A DNA stretch of 64,000 bases from contig JAJECK010000025.1 of the NCBI GenBank assembly GCA_022822085.1, forward strand, positions 1 to 64,000, in the 5' to 3' direction. Below the pieces are notes generated by a model that was not told the DNA's origin, made no database searches, and worked only from the letters and a program-made list of their open reading frames with translations. Positions 45,317-54,914 of this stretch are shown here, one piece after another. The stretch comes from Candidatus Poribacteria bacterium. GTDB lineage: Bacteria; Poribacteria; WGA-4E; WGA-3G. Both the position numbers and the translations under genes were made by a program. The first letter of the stretch is position 1. Each line of letters opens with the position of its first letter.

Positions 45317-46468
45317 ATGAATATGAAACCTATTGTTATTATATTTTTAGTTATGTTAATTTGTGTAATCAATCCGTTGTCTGCACAAGAGCCAGACCCA
45401 CAAACTGATCCATTACCGGTTGAGGAACAAACTGTAGATGACGAGAATCAGGAGACAGAACCTGTTACACCCTCAACACAGGAACAACCTTCTATTACAC
45501 AAGAACCGCCTATCATTATACAAGAAGAGGAGGAAACTGTAGAGGAGTCTCCACATACTACTCCTGAAGAACCCACCGTTGAAAGTGATATGACAGATCC
45601 TTCTCTTGTCCCAAAGGAGGCAGAAGTAGAAAAACCGATTGAAGAAGTTGTACCGTCTTCCCCGCAATGGCAGGGAAGACGGAGAATGTTTAAAATTGTT
45701 AATGATTTTTTGTTAAAACAAGATGAAACCTTGACAACACTTGTGTTGATTGCTGGAGATGCAACCATACAAGGAACAGTAACAGGAAACGTCCTAGTAA
45801 TCGGTGGCAATGTTGAACTTACACAAGGGGCACAGGTCCAAGGATTACTCCAAGTTATCGGAGGGCAGATAAACGGAAACCTTGAATCTGTTGAAAATGT
45901 TAGGATTAGTAATCATTGGCAAATGGCACCCGCAGTGGCGCATCTGTTGATGCACCCGCATACTATCTGGGATATTAACAAACATAGACGTTTTCAGTTG
46001 ACAATTCTAAAGTTCGGTATATTGTTGATATCGTATTTGCTTATTGCTGTCGTATTTTCAAGACCTGTAAATGCTGTCAGTTCAATGTTGACAGATAGAC
46101 CGATCGGGAGTATCCTATTTAGTCTCCTCATGTTTATTGTAATTCCCGCAATTGCAGTAGTGCTAATACTTTCTATTGTTGGCTATCCGTTCCTGTTATT
46201 ATGTATATGTCTATTAGTGCCTTTAGCGTTATGCGGTAAAGCAGCGATTTTTCTTACACTCGGAAGTACCCTTCTTGCTGGTAGATTAAAACCACTTGCT
46301 GTGGTGTTCGGATTTATCCCTTACTTTATGGCAACCGAGATCCCGCAGGTAGATTGGATCGCGTTCCTTCTATTTAATGGTATCGGTATCGGCATCTGTA
46401 TATTATCAGCATTAAATGCAATGTACCAAAATCAGACCAAAATAAATTGGGCTGAAAGAGTGCGGTAA
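45317..46468 (+). CDS. Signal-peptide, bactofilin-like and multi-TM protein
   Basis: A 383-residue protein. Residues 1-23 are a signal peptide (ending PLSAQ). Residues 25-115 are strongly acidic and Pro/Thr-rich (many EE and TP), probably disordered. Residues 140-195 form a short beta-helix of the bactofilin-like type with repeated VIGGNVELTQGAQVQG and LQVIGGQINGNLES. Then four or five membrane segments from 215 on (ILKFGILLISYLLIAVVFS; FSLLMFIVIPAIAVVLIL; LLCICLLVPLALCGKAAIF; WIAFLLFNGIGIGICIL). It heads an operon with the VWA gene two bases later. A role in envelope organisation is possible, but no exact function is known. Confidence 0.7.
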   Translation: MNMKPIVIIFLVMLICVINPLSAQEPDPQTDPLPVEEQTVDDENQETEPVTPSTQEQPSITQEPPIIIQEEEETVEESPHTTPEEPTVESDMTDPSLVPKEAEVEKPIEEVVPSSPQWQGRRRMFKIVNDFLLKQDETLTTLVLIAGDATIQGTVTGNVLVIGGNVELTQGAQVQGLLQVIGGQINGNLESVENVRISNHWQMAPAVAHLLMHPHTIWDINKHRRFQLTILKFGILLISYLLIAVVFSRPVNAVSSMLTDRPIGSILFSLLMFIVIPAIAVVLILSIVGYPFLLLCICLLVPLALCGKAAIFLTLGSTLLAGRLKPLAVVFGFIPYFMATEIPQVDWIAFLLFNGIGIGICILSALNAMYQNQTKINWAERVR

Positions 46469-46470
46469 TA

Positions 46471-47472
46471 ATGGTTTTTGAATCGCCTATTTTTCTGAGT
46501 CTATTCATCCTTTTGCCATTGTTAGCACTATTCCTTTGGTGGCAACATAAACGTGCAGCATCACCGGCACTCCACTTCACAGCAATTGAGGGGGCACGTC
46601 AAATGCCGCGGACACTCTCTGTTAAATTACTACCATTACTCAAAGTAATAAGGTTCATTGTAATCGCACTACTAATCTTTGCTCTTGCCCGACCACAACT
46701 CCTCCAAAGTCAAGAACGACGATACGCCGAAGGTGTTAATATATTTTTAGCACTTGATGTATCTGAAAGTATGCGGGCAGAGGATTTCAATGATGTTAAC
46801 CGTCTTCAAACAGCAAAATCGGTTATTCGAGATTTTCTCAACTTTCGTGAAAGTGATAGGATTGGATTAGTCGTGTTTTCTGGGGAAAGCTACACACTAT
46901 GTCCACTTACGTTGGATTATACAATAATAGCAGAATTACTTGATGGTGTAGAAGTTGAATTGGGAGGGCAATTGCGAGCTGGGACTGCAATCGGTGATGC
47001 CATAGCAACGACTTCGCATCGCTTACGAACATCAGATACGAAATCCAAGATTGTCATTCTTCTGACTGATGGAGAAAACAATTTAGGAACGATAGAACCG
47101 GATACAGCAGCAGCCTTGGCACAATCCTTAGGTATTCGGGTGTATACAATTGGTATGGGGAAAGAAGGAGGCACGCGTATTCCTCACGAAGATACCACGT
47201 TTGGGAAACGTTATACCGATGTTGTTACCTATCTGGATGAAGAAACGTTGCAAACGATTGCTAACACCACAGGAGGACGTTATTTTCGCGCGAAAGACCA
47301 ACAATCATTGAAACATGTCTATACAGAGATAGACAAACTTGAAAAAACAAAATTTAAGGTTGTCCACTATACGGGGCGGCAAGAAATGGTGGTGTACTTT
47401 CTTATGCCAGCCGCACTTCTATTTGCTCTTGAAATATTTTTAAGTAATACTGTTCTGCGAAAAATACCATAA
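46471..47472 (+). CDS. VWA-domain membrane protein (BatA-like)
   Basis: The 333-residue protein has the BatA layout: two N-terminal membrane segments (IFLSLFILLPLLALFLWW and VIRFIVIALLIFALARPQ), a VWA domain from about 90 to 280 with the MIDAS motif LALDVSESM, the second-site GTAIGDAIATT and LTDGENNLG, and a C-terminal membrane segment (MVVYFLMPAALLFALEIFL). BatA proteins take part, with MoxR ATPases and BatB-D, in aerotolerance or envelope integrity. No MoxR, BatB or BatD gene is adjacent. It is co-transcribed with the bactofilin-like gene. Confidence 0.88.
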   Translation: MVFESPIFLSLFILLPLLALFLWWQHKRAASPALHFTAIEGARQMPRTLSVKLLPLLKVIRFIVIALLIFALARPQLLQSQERRYAEGVNIFLALDVSESMRAEDFNDVNRLQTAKSVIRDFLNFRESDRIGLVVFSGESYTLCPLTLDYTIIAELLDGVEVELGGQLRAGTAIGDAIATTSHRLRTSDTKSKIVILLTDGENNLGTIEPDTAAALAQSLGIRVYTIGMGKEGGTRIPHEDTTFGKRYTDVVTYLDEETLQTIANTTGGRYFRAKDQQSLKHVYTEIDKLEKTKFKVVHYTGRQEMVVYFLMPAALLFALEIFLSNTVLRKIP

Positions 47473-47505
47473 TCATATATTTTAATTTTTACATAGGAGC
47501 TCAAT

Positions 47506-48267
47506 ATGAAAAATATTATTGCATGTAATTTAGGTAGTTATCGGCAATTTGGTGCAAATGCTTATTCACACTTGGCAGAAATTGGTTTGACCAATGTAGA
47601 GATTGGCGTTCCTTCTGCTGGGGCAGTTGATACACTACAATCTGAGTTAAAATCGCACGGACTTACAGCGACCAGTCTACTCGGTAGGTGCGATGTACAA
47701 TCTGAGACAGTCGTTGAAGATTTCCAAACAACATTAAACATCGCAAACGAGATGGATGTCAAAGTGATTTTTGTTAGTGTACACGCAGGTGAAACAGACA
47801 AAAACGCGGTATATGAACGGCTCCGCGCTATCGGTGAGAATGCAGAACCGTTGGGTGTTAAGGTGTGTTTAGAAACCCATCCAGATATGGCACACAATGG
47901 GGATATCGCACTTGAAACGATGAAGGGTGTTAATCATCCGAATATCCGTATCAATTTTGATACGGGAAATGTCTACTACTACAACCATAATGTTGACGCT
48001 GTCACAGAAGTGAAGAAGATTGTTGACTACGTCGGTGCTGTTCATCTCAAGGACACAAACGGTGGTTATCGGACTTGGCATTTTCCCACACTCGGAGAAG
48101 GTGTTGTTGATTATAAAACCTTTTTCCAGACGTTGAATGTCACTGGTTTCTACGGACCTTTTACAATGGAATTAGAAGGGATTGAAGGTGAAAATCTTGA
48201 TGAAGTAGGTGTCAAAGCACGTGTAGCAGATTCACTACAGCACCTCAAAGACATTGGAGTCATCTAA
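47506..48267 (+). CDS. Sugar phosphate isomerase/epimerase (TIM barrel)
   Basis: A 253-residue xylose isomerase-like TIM barrel. The metal ligands can be read off: Glu in VCLETHPDM near residue 124, Asp in RINFDTGNVYYY near 151, His in GAVHLKDTNG near 180, and Glu in FTMELEGIEGEN near 225. Such enzymes isomerise or epimerise ketoses or handle inositol breakdown. AGGAGCTC precedes the ATG. First of four tightly packed genes (47506-50281) with a cupin, an aldo/keto reductase and an SDR; together they suggest a catabolic path for a sugar or polyol. The substrate is unknown. Confidence 0.88.
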   Translation: MKNIIACNLGSYRQFGANAYSHLAEIGLTNVEIGVPSAGAVDTLQSELKSHGLTATSLLGRCDVQSETVVEDFQTTLNIANEMDVKVIFVSVHAGETDKNAVYERLRAIGENAEPLGVKVCLETHPDMAHNGDIALETMKGVNHPNIRINFDTGNVYYYNHNVDAVTEVKKIVDYVGAVHLKDTNGGYRTWHFPTLGEGVVDYKTFFQTLNVTGFYGPFTMELEGIEGENLDEVGVKARVADSLQHLKDIGVI

Positions 48268-48626
48268 TGGATACCAATCTATGCGTTATTAGGCTCAATG
48301 ATGGTGAACGAGTCAGTGGGACACTCCGAAATGTGCTTGATACGCCAGATATGACAACAATTGGACCGTTTGCTGTTTCTAAGGAACGTCCAACTGAACT
48401 TCATTATCACGATTTTGATGAATATTGGCTATTCACAGAAGGAATGACAACGGTAACACTGCGGACTGCTGATGGACAAACCAATTCTTATCGCATTGGT
48501 CCAGGGGATTTAGTTGTCACACCAAAAAGTGTTGAGCACGGACACATTCCAGATAATATTGTCAAAGGTGTGCAGTGGGTCAGTGTGATTGCACACAATG
48601 CACGTCGTGGGCATCTCCATAGGTGA
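48267..48626 (+). CDS. Small cupin-domain protein
   Basis: A 119-residue single-domain cupin. The two cupin motifs appear as ELHYHDFDEYWLFTEG, with the first His and Glu, and RIGPGDLVVTPKSVEHGH, with the last His. A metal site of two to three His is therefore likely. Single cupins of this kind act in sugar-isomerase or dioxygenase-like steps or bind ligands. It overlaps the previous stop by one base (TAATG), so it is translationally coupled. Its function is likely linked to the sugar operon. Confidence 0.85.
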   Translation: MDTNLCVIRLNDGERVSGTLRNVLDTPDMTTIGPFAVSKERPTELHYHDFDEYWLFTEGMTTVTLRTADGQTNSYRIGPGDLVVTPKSVEHGHIPDNIVKGVQWVSVIAHNARRGHLHR

Positions 48627-48629
48627 AAA

Positions 48630-49517
48630 ATGTCAACACAAACAAATTCATTACCTAAACGTAGATTAGGACGAACCGAATTACAAGTCACAAGTCTTAG
48701 TTTAGGTGGAGCACGTATCGGTGGTAGCAATGTCACTGATGATGAAGCGATTGAAACGGTGCATCGCGCAATTACTCTGGGAATAAACTATATTGATACT
48801 TCTCCGCTGTACGGTGAAAGCGAAAGAAGGATTGGACTCGCACTGGCTGATGGGTGGCGTGAGAAAATATATCTCGCTACGAAAACCGGAACGCACCCAA
48901 AATGGTGGGGTGATTATAGTGCTTCTGGCACACGCCGCAGTGTCGAAAATAGTCTCAAACTGTTGGGCACAGACTATCTCGATGTCTGTTTAGTGCATGA
49001 CCCTTCAAATATGGACCCAGTTATTGCTAAAGACGGTGCGTTGGAGACGTTGCAAAAGATGCGAGATGAGGGATTGGTGAGATTTATCGGGGTCGGGATG
49101 AGGCAACACGAATTCCATAAGATCGCAATTGAAACGGGTATGGTTGACGTTATCTTGACCTTCCTTGATTATACTCTTGTTCGTCAAACTGCCAATGAAT
49201 GGCTGCTCCCTTTTGCCTCAGAAAATGACATCGGTGTCATCAATGGGAGTCCTATTGCGGCGGGACTGTTGTCTGATCTTGAACCAAATGTTGACGAAAG
49301 ACCTCCTGAAGGAGAGATTGCACATAAACTGTGGCGATGGGCAAATGACAACAATTTAAGTTTGTTAAACCTTGCTATCCAATTCTGTCTCCGTCAATCC
49401 TTGATTGCGACTAACTTATCAGGTTCTAAAAATGTGACAGAAGTAGAGCAAAATTTCGCTGCTGCTACAACACCTATTACGGATGAAGTGTGGAAACAAC
49501 TACAAACACTTTTGTAG
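48630..49517 (+). CDS. Aldo/keto reductase
   Basis: A 295-residue NAD(P)H-linked oxidoreductase. The catalytic set is present: Asp and Tyr in YIDTSPLYGESE near residue 51, Lys in YLATKTG near 80, and a His-containing VCLVHDPSN near 114. The C-terminal cofactor loop SGSKNVTEVEQN is typical. AGGTGA lies ahead of the ATG, three bases after the cupin stop. This subfamily acts on sugar or galactose-type substrates (L-fucose, D-threo-aldose). It is the third gene of the operon. Confidence 0.92.
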   Translation: MSTQTNSLPKRRLGRTELQVTSLSLGGARIGGSNVTDDEAIETVHRAITLGINYIDTSPLYGESERRIGLALADGWREKIYLATKTGTHPKWWGDYSASGTRRSVENSLKLLGTDYLDVCLVHDPSNMDPVIAKDGALETLQKMRDEGLVRFIGVGMRQHEFHKIAIETGMVDVILTFLDYTLVRQTANEWLLPFASENDIGVINGSPIAAGLLSDLEPNVDERPPEGEIAHKLWRWANDNNLSLLNLAIQFCLRQSLIATNLSGSKNVTEVEQNFAAATTPITDEVWKQLQTLL

Positions 49518-49528
49518 GAGAAGATTCA

Positions 49529-50281
49529 ATGAAGTTTTTGGGAAAGGCTGCTTTAGTAACTGGGGGTAGCCGTGGAATTGGTAAAGCAACCGCGTTGAAA
49601 CTCGCGAGTGAAGGTGCAACCGTTGCTGTCCATTATTCTCGATCTGCTGCTAAAGCAGAAGATGTCTGTGCTGAAATCAAAGGAGAATATAAACAGAAAG
49701 CACTCCCTTTCCAAGCAGACATTTCGGACAGAGAAGCCGTTAACAGAATGGTTGCTGAAGTCCACAAAGAACTCGGGACCATTGATCTATTGGTGAATAA
49801 TGCTGGTGATGTTGGGGATATGGCGTTTGATGAGTTAACCCCTGAACAGTGGGATCGGATAATCGCTATAAACTTGACGGGGCCCTTTAATGTATTGTGG
49901 GCAGTCAAACCGGGGATGATACAAAAACAGTTTGGTCGTATCGTCAATGTATCGTCAATTGCGGCGTTAGCAGTCCGTCCGAATCAACTGCCTTACGCAG
50001 CAGCGAAAGCAGGGGTAATTTCCCTGACAAAATCGTGTTGTGGTCCACTTGCACAGCATAATATCCGTATCAATTCAGTAGCACCAGGGGCAATAGGGAC
50101 AGATATGCTAAGTGAAGTTTCACCAGAAATGGTGGAGCAACTCCGTTCTACAACACCCCTTGGTAGGCTTGGTGAACCAGAAGAAATGGCAAACGTGATA
50201 GCATTCCTTTTGAGTGAGGAATCCAGTTTTATGACAGGTGCTACTGTAATTGCCAGTGGTGGACGTATCCTAATTCCGTAG
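49529..50281 (+). CDS. Short-chain dehydrogenase/reductase (FabG-like)
   Basis: A 250-residue classical SDR: the cofactor motif TGGSRGIGKA near residue 13, NNAGD near 92, the catalytic Ser in VNVSSIAAL near 145, and YAAAKAG near 158 for Tyr and Lys. The late PGAIGTDM motif is also present. The start at ATG 49529 has AGGAG nine bases upstream; an earlier start at 49490 lies inside the previous gene. It closes the four-gene operon, so it is more probably a sugar or polyol dehydrogenase than the fatty-acid FabG, though that is inference. Confidence 0.9.
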   Translation: MKFLGKAALVTGGSRGIGKATALKLASEGATVAVHYSRSAAKAEDVCAEIKGEYKQKALPFQADISDREAVNRMVAEVHKELGTIDLLVNNAGDVGDMAFDELTPEQWDRIIAINLTGPFNVLWAVKPGMIQKQFGRIVNVSSIAALAVRPNQLPYAAAKAGVISLTKSCCGPLAQHNIRINSVAPGAIGTDMLSEVSPEMVEQLRSTTPLGRLGEPEEMANVIAFLLSEESSFMTGATVIASGGRILIP

Positions 50282-50834
50282 CGATTGTGTTGATCCTTTC
50301 TGACCAAGAACAAACGAAACAATTGTTATCTGCTTCTATTGTTTTGATGTCAGAAAATTCCAAATTATCGTTCAGAATTATTCGTCAAGTCCTTTTCAAA
50401 ATCCCTCTGCTTTCTCATCACCCAATATTGCTGCGCGTTTGCATTTCCAATCACCTCTACCAAAGTCCATTTCCATCCAGAAAGAAGTTTCACAAAAGGC
50501 CTGACAGTAACAAAAACCTCTTATTTCCGCGTCCTATAAGATGCCATGATTTCTGACACACAACCGATAACGAGAGACCTCCCTTAAATTGACACCCAGG
50601 AAACCACTAATGCCGTATAATCCATTAGAAATGGTATTAGATACCCCGCCAACAAGAAACTTGTTCTTCAGTTGACAGTTATGGGTTCTTACAAACAATT
50701 TCACAAGCACACGTTCTTGTCTAACGGTTGAATTCCTTGAGGGGCAATAAATCCAAAAAAATAATGCAACCTTCTCTGTTTTAAAACTCGTCACTTAAAT
50801 TAAGTAGTAGTAGGACCAATCCCGGAGTACTTTT
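50282..50834. other. Intergenic region, no gene seen
   Basis: The 553 bases hold no convincing coding frame on either strand. A stretch near 50618-50645 (TATAATCCATTAGAAATGGTATT) resembles, in part, the end of the repeat at 93-108 but is too short to call. No clear promoter with good spacing was found before the sigma-fusion gene; TTGACA at 50589 and TATAAT further on are about 21 bases apart. Confidence 0.4.
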
Positions 50835-53800
50835 ATGCAAAATAACGATGCTGAACTGCAAAATAACGATACTGACCTGATTCAGCGTACATTGGACGGT
50901 GATCAAACAGCATTTACCGAGCTCGTTGAGAAATACCAGAAAGGAATCCATGCACTCGCATGGCGGAAAATTGGCGATTTTCACATCGCACAAGAAATTA
51001 CACAGGATGCCTTTCTCAGAGCTTATGAAAGACTCAAGACATTGAAAGATCACAGTTTGTTTCCGGGATGGGTATATGTGATTGCATCTCACCTATGTAC
51101 AGAATGGCACCGAAAGAAGAAGCATCCGGTACAATCTTTAGAAACTACTGACGTTGCGGAGATTGATCAAGTGTCACATTCACAATATATAGCAGAAAAA
51201 CGAGACAGTGATACGGTTGAATCCTTGCGTGAAGTTGTCCAAAAACTTCTCCAAAAACTACCGGAAAGCGAACGCACAGTCATGACGCTCCATTATCTCG
51301 GTGAAATGACATGTGAGACGATTAGCAAAATGCTCGGCGTGTCTCCGAATACGGTTAAAAGCCGACTCAATCGCGCACGGAACCGTCTAAAGAAGGAAGA
51401 AGCAATTATTCGAGATAACCTTAGCAGCTTCCAACTCCCAACACAATTGACACAAGAGATTATGAAGGAAATCTCGCGCACCAATCCCGTTGTTCCTTCA
51501 AGCAGCAAGCCTTTTGTGCCGTGGGTAGTTTCTGCTGCCTCTGCTATTTTAGTTCTATTATTAATAGGTGTGGGGGTCCAACACCTTTTGCTCTCTTTCC
51601 AACCGTATGATCTCGATGCCGAATCAGCATTAACGGTTGAAATCGTTGATACGCCTGTTAGTATTGTCCGAAAAATAAAACCCGATTCTCGTAATCAACT
51701 CGGAACTACTGATATTTCCAGTAAAAGTCAAGGCACTGGCGAGAGAACGGATACATCTCAAAACGTAAACTTCACCAATATTATCCCAACAATTGAAACG
51801 GAGGTGCCACTTTCAACAGAACGGTGGACTCAACTTGACAGTCCTGGTCCGGTCCGTATATCTACGCTATTTTCTACTAAAACAAACGACCTTTATGCGG
51901 CGACTCCAGTAGGACTTTATCGAACGACAACTGATAACAAACGGTGGCACTTAATCAACAGTAAACTCCTTATTCCGCACTACAGGATGCCGATAGCTGA
52001 GCAAAATGGGACCCTCTATATTGTAACGGATGATGCAGTACTCACTTCAAAAGATAAAGGTGAAACGTGGAAATCTTTAGGCCCCCGCCCGAAAGGACAT
52101 GCTATAGACTTGATCGTAAAGAGTAATGCACAAGGTCCTATTGAGTTTTATCTCGCCCTACTACAAGGGATATTTTTCTCTGATGATGCAGGAGTCTCTT
52201 GGACACCTCTAAACAAAGGTTTAGCAAGAAGAAAAATTTATGCATTAACATCCGTTGAAAACGCACTATTTGCTGGGACCGATAGAGGGCTCTTCCGCTT
52301 CAATCCAGAACCGAGTTCGAAAGATGGTCTTGATAGATCAGGTGTGTGGAAAAAATTACCGGTAGCAGAATCTAAATCTATTCACGCATTCGCAGTGGCA
52401 GGACACCGACTGTATGTTGTGGCAGGACATCTCAAGATTTCTGCGGATAAGGATTCTTTGAATATTGGGGCTATAGCAAAGGCGGTCCTAAGTAAACAGC
52501 CTATATGGGCAGTTTTTCGGTCAACAGTACAAGGTGATTCATGGACAGATATAACACCGACAAAAGTTTCTGAAAATAAAATAGTGGCGAGTATCGGGAT
52601 TGTTGCTTCAGAAAAAACGGTCATGTTATTAATGGCACCCGACACTTTACGTTCAACGGATGAGGGAAAAACTTGGATAACGGTACCTTTTGGAAAATTC
52701 GCAGCTCCAGGTGTTATTGCTGCTTTGAAAGCAGAAAGTCATAGCGAATCCGCTAATCAAGATCAATTTTACGTAGGAGATCAAAGCGGAATTCGCCGTT
52801 CAACCGATGGCGGTGATTCGTGGAAACGATTTAACACCGGATTGGGTGGCAACATACAAAATCTAACCGCCTTTAAAAATAAACTCTACGCAGTAGCAGA
52901 TGAGCAGCTTATTACATCAACCAACGGTGGGCAATCATGGAAAGCAATTCCTGTGGAATTAAGTGATATGCATATCACTATTATGAACAAAAAAGTCCCA
53001 CTGCCCACTGCAAATATACGACAGATAACAGAAGCAGATGGTATCCTTTACGCAAAAGGATACGCAGGGGTTAGACTATTTTTTTCCTATTTAGACGAAA
53101 AAAACAGAACGCTTCGCCCAATCCAAGGTGTTCCTGCCTTCGGTCAAACGGATCCCCTCGTAACACTTATGAAGGCAACACAAGGATCTATAGAGGATAA
53201 TGGGAAGGAGGAGGATGGGGAAAATGCCACTAATTTTTTAGAAGCTTTCTTTAGCATGGGGACAGATATCTTTGGCGGATTCGCTGTCAGCGATAACACC
53301 TTCTATGTTGAGCACAGCCGTAAACTTTTAATCTGGCACTCTGAATCCCAAGTGAACAACGATGCAAGTTGGTTCGATACCAAGATCGAAAACACTCGCG
53401 AAATTGACATCTCGAACCTTAGTTCTTTGAATGGTTTCAAGTTTTTCAAGTTAGGCGTTTCTGCGGATACTGTCTACGTCGGCAAGTTCGATGGTACCCT
53501 ACTTCACTCTGTTGATAGAGGGCGCAATTGGAAAACCGTCCAGCTACCAATTGCTGTTGAAACTTTCAAACAAATTTTCATTACCGACAAAACTGTTTAC
53601 GTGGCAACTGACAAAAGTGCTTTGTACTCAAGCGATGGTACTGAATGGAACGTCATCACCGGTTCGGATGGTCAACAACTGATGATCGACCGTTTTACTA
53701 TAGATGGAACGATTTTATACGCAGTGAGTTCTTTAAAAAATGATCAGGGTGGAGTTTATCGATTGAGAAGTGCAGATAGCGCTTGGGAACGGGTAACACC

Positions 53801-53927
53801 AGAAATTCCAGATGACGCTACTTCTATCGCTGTTGCAAATGGCATCCTTTATGTCGGCACCGAGAACAGAGGTTTGCAGGTTATTGGACTTGAAGACTCT
53901 TCACGGATGCCTCTGACCAAGCATTAA
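50835..53927 (+). CDS. ECF sigma factor fused to a membrane segment and an exported Asp-box propeller
   Basis: A 1030-residue protein. Residues 10-90 are sigma region 2 (FTELVEKYQKGIHALAWR, EITQDAFLRAYERLKT), 140-195 sigma region 4 (LPESERTVMTLHYLGEMTCE, SPNTVKSRLNRARNRLK). A single membrane segment lies at about 229-257 (WVVSAASAILVLLLIGVGV). From about 330 to 1025 are at least eight Asp-box/BNR blades such as DKGETWKSL, DAGVSWTPL, DGGDSWKRF, NGGQSWKAI and DRGRNWKTV. The sigma part should face the cytoplasm and the propeller outside. GGAG stands nine bases ahead of ATG 50835. No anti-sigma factor is adjacent. It may be a transmembrane sensor that is itself the transcription factor; that is inference. 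Confidence 0.9.
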   Translation: MQNNDAELQNNDTDLIQRTLDGDQTAFTELVEKYQKGIHALAWRKIGDFHIAQEITQDAFLRAYERLKTLKDHSLFPGWVYVIASHLCTEWHRKKKHPVQSLETTDVAEIDQVSHSQYIAEKRDSDTVESLREVVQKLLQKLPESERTVMTLHYLGEMTCETISKMLGVSPNTVKSRLNRARNRLKKEEAIIRDNLSSFQLPTQLTQEIMKEISRTNPVVPSSSKPFVPWVVSAASAILVLLLIGVGVQHLLLSFQPYDLDAESALTVEIVDTPVSIVRKIKPDSRNQLGTTDISSKSQGTGERTDTSQNVNFTNIIPTIETEVPLSTERWTQLDSPGPVRISTLFSTKTNDLYAATPVGLYRTTTDNKRWHLINSKLLIPHYRMPIAEQNGTLYIVTDDAVLTSKDKGETWKSLGPRPKGHAIDLIVKSNAQGPIEFYLALLQGIFFSDDAGVSWTPLNKGLARRKIYALTSVENALFAGTDRGLFRFNPEPSSKDGLDRSGVWKKLPVAESKSIHAFAVAGHRLYVVAGHLKISADKDSLNIGAIAKAVLSKQPIWAVFRSTVQGDSWTDITPTKVSENKIVASIGIVASEKTVMLLMAPDTLRSTDEGKTWITVPFGKFAAPGVIAALKAESHSESANQDQFYVGDQSGIRRSTDGGDSWKRFNTGLGGNIQNLTAFKNKLYAVADEQLITSTNGGQSWKAIPVELSDMHITIMNKKVPLPTANIRQITEADGILYAKGYAGVRLFFSYLDEKNRTLRPIQGVPAFGQTDPLVTLMKATQGSIEDNGKEEDGENATNFLEAFFSMGTDIFGGFAVSDNTFYVEHSRKLLIWHSESQVNNDASWFDTKIENTREIDISNLSSLNGFKFFKLGVSADTVYVGKFDGTLLHSVDRGRNWKTVQLPIAVETFKQIFITDKTVYVATDKSALYSSDGTEWNVITGSDGQQLMIDRFTIDGTILYAVSSLKNDQGGVYRLRSADSAWERVTPEIPDDATSIAVANGILYVGTENRGLQVIGLEDSSRMPLTKH

Positions 53928-54276
53928 ATTAATACGCAAACGCGCTTACGAAATTTAGTTTTTACAAGTGAGTTGTGTACATATATTTAGTAAAGGACCT
54001 ACAAGTCTCGCGACAGGTGGACGCGTGTCCAGAAGGAATCCACCGTATAAGAAATTAAGTATAACTCAAAGAGCGTCCTCGTTACACGAGGATATGAGAT
54101 ATGCCCAATGTTTTCGGTTCATAAACTCATAGGGCACCTGAAGTTTACCAAATATTCTTTTATTTGGGGACAGATGCATGGGCATGTCTCTTTGTATTGA
54201 ATACACTAAGTCTCCAAAACGGAGAACAAACTAACCAAAACCGCCAAACTCTGGCGAAAGAAAGGAAAGATTCAAA
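53928..54276. other. Intergenic region, no gene seen
   Basis: The 349 bases hold no gene I can support. Small palindromes such as GACAGATGCATGGGCATGTC (54169-54188) are imperfect. GAAAGGAAAG (54261-54270) is the RBS of the next gene. Confidence 0.4.
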
Positions 54277-54846
54277 ATGTACAAAAATTTAGTGTCCTTT
54301 ATAGGCACACAAAACGTCTTTACGTTAAGCATATCAACTATTCTTATCCTCGCAGCGTGTTTCATTACGGGCTGTGAAAGCGGTTCATCAACACGTTTTT
54401 CAACAGAGTTGCTTGAAGCTTTTGACGAAGGTTTTCTTGATCTGAGTCAAACAGTTACGGCAACACTCCAGGAAAAGGATAGTAGTGGAATCACCGGCAC
54501 AGCGACTTTTACGGAATATGTAGGATCAGATACTGAATCCACAGGATCAGGAACAATTCGGAACTTTGATGTTGAAATTCAGAATGCTGTCTCTGGGCGT
54601 AAATACGCTGCATATATCTATTCTGGCAATAGTTGCGATGCACCTGGTAATATCTGGAGAGTGGATGGTTTCCCTTCATATTCTTTTACAGCCGATGAAG
54701 ATGGTGTAGGGATCCGTAGTTATACCATTGACCTTACTATAACCGATATAGTCGGTAAAGTATTAGTTATCCACGAACAGATTGGAGATGGTGATTTAGC
54801 AGATGGTACACAAGTGAGTTGTGGTGTCATAACTCGCACTGAATAA
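54277..54846 (+). CDS. Predicted lipoprotein with a Cu/Zn-SOD-like fold
   Basis: A 189-residue protein with a long N-terminus ending in the lipobox FITGC (Cys33). The mature part (about 55-189) is beta-rich and ends KVLVIHEQIGDGDL and VSCGVITRTE, which match the shape of the last strand and the VIHE/ACGVI motif in SodC-like proteins. The metal-binding His residues of SodC are otherwise missing, so it is not expected to be a working superoxide dismutase; the YSGNSCDAPG and VSCGVI cysteines could form a disulphide as in SodC. SOD-like fold by inference only. Confidence 0.6.
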   Translation: MYKNLVSFIGTQNVFTLSISTILILAACFITGCESGSSTRFSTELLEAFDEGFLDLSQTVTATLQEKDSSGITGTATFTEYVGSDTESTGSGTIRNFDVEIQNAVSGRKYAAYIYSGNSCDAPGNIWRVDGFPSYSFTADEDGVGIRSYTIDLTITDIVGKVLVIHEQIGDGDLADGTQVSCGVITRTE

Positions 54847-54861
54847 TCTCTTTGAAATTCA

Positions 54862-54914
54862 AGTACTCAATGTGATGGGCAATATCGCTGTCGCATTGAG
54901 TACTCATCTTTTTA
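54862..54914. terminator. Bidirectional rho-independent terminator
   Basis: AGTACTCAATGTGA (54862-54875) pairs with TCGCATTGAGTACT (54891-54904) with one mismatch, then CATCTTTTTAT. It stands between the converging lipoprotein gene and the deacetylase-like gene, whose 3' end begins at 54912. Confidence 0.85.

Noticed and set aside
50580-50650. TTGACA and TATAAT pair before the sigma-fusion gene
   Set aside because: The spacing is about 21 bases and the pair lies more than 180 bases from the start, so I do not call it a promoter.
53928-54276. Inverted repeats as a terminator after the sigma-fusion gene
   Set aside because: The palindromes are imperfect, far from the stop, and have no T-run.
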